From the NCBI GenBank assembly GCA_902796895.1, contig CADBQV010000090.1:1-6126 (forward strand): a stretch of 6,126 nt of DNA, read 5' to 3'. Source of the DNA: an uncultured Erysipelotrichaceae bacterium (GTDB taxonomy: Bacteria > Bacillota_I > Bacilli_A > Acholeplasmatales > Anaeroplasmataceae). Numbering within the stretch: the stretch's first letter is position 1; each line of letters opens with the position of its first letter. The position numbers and the translations under genes were made by a program. The notes under the pieces were generated by a model, which was not told where the DNA came from, made no database searches, and was given only the letters and a program-made list of their open reading frames with translations. Positions 6,109 to 6,126 of this stretch are shown here, one piece after another.

Positions 6109-6126
6109 AGCAAAAGAGAAAAAACA

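Larger units (their letters stand above)
6015..6126 (+). ncRNA. Leader of a 16S-first rRNA operon (partial; 16S starts beyond the window)
   Basis: This is the transcribed leader after the rrn promoter. It contains a short 5' hairpin (GCAC 6016-6019 or 6020-6023 against GTGC 6029-6032). A boxA-like element GAGTCTTTGAAAACT (6041-6055) follows, close to the TCTTTGAAAACT seen ahead of 16S genes in Bacillota; such elements load Nus antitermination factors. A perfect hairpin with CAATTCT (6091-6097), AATA loop and AGAATTG (6102-6108) comes next. The mature 16S start (GAGTTTGAT-like) is not reached by 6126. The same CTTTGAAAACT word also occurs in 16S-23S spacers, but the primary promoter just upstream argues for the operon start. 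The 16S call itself is inferred. Confidence 0.8.

Noticed and set aside
1..6126. Search for CRISPR arrays, insertion sequences, tRNA genes, toxin-antitoxin or defence genes
   Set aside because: No regularly spaced repeats, transposase motifs, terminal repeats, cloverleaf sequences or such proteins were seen; all genes belong to known housekeeping or transport families.

Overview
The window is AT-rich bacterial DNA. Hand counts of sample lines give about 28-30% GC in the two largest genes and about 17% in one small gene. Every gene lies on the + strand. Shine-Dalgarno sites, U-tailed intrinsic terminators and a sigma-A type promoter with a Bacillota-style rRNA leader point to a low-GC Bacillota relative. 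Uncultured Bacilli, Erysipelotrichia-like or RF39-like Mollicutes relatives of gut communities fit, but this is inference and I cannot name a species. Trp is always TGG and a TGA ends one gene at its expected family end, so the standard bacterial code is used, unlike Mycoplasma.

Layout: (1) 1-160 is the C-terminal end of a sugar ABC importer ATPase (MsmX/UgpC family), closed by a terminator. (2) 320-3400 is a 1026-residue fused ABC exporter-like protein: an N-terminal LolD/MacB-type ATPase, one membrane span, an extracellular domain of roughly 570 residues, then an FtsX-type three-span C-terminus. It has its own terminator. (3) 3489-4514 is galE, UDP-glucose 4-epimerase, with its own promoter. 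Its terminator is built from its last codons. (4) 4532-5206 is an AlkD-type DNA alkylation repair HEAT-repeat protein. It is very AT-rich and has no visible ribosome binding site. (5) 5214-5912 is an RsuA-type 16S rRNA pseudouridine synthase, starting a few bases after the previous stop and followed by a terminator. (6) 5949-6126 is a strong promoter with an AT-rich upstream element and the start of an rRNA operon leader (boxA-like element and hairpins). The 16S gene itself must begin just past the right edge.

Most units are separated by terminators, so this looks like a run of short housekeeping transcription units rather than one functional cluster. The one suggestive functional link is an RsuA-type 16S-modifying enzyme directly upstream of an rRNA operon. 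I found no mobile element, CRISPR array, tRNA gene or defence cluster, and I do not see a clear novel system. The points most worth a second look are the large extracellular domain of the ABC protein, the galE terminator and alkD start arrangement, and a substituted substrate-gating residue in GalE.
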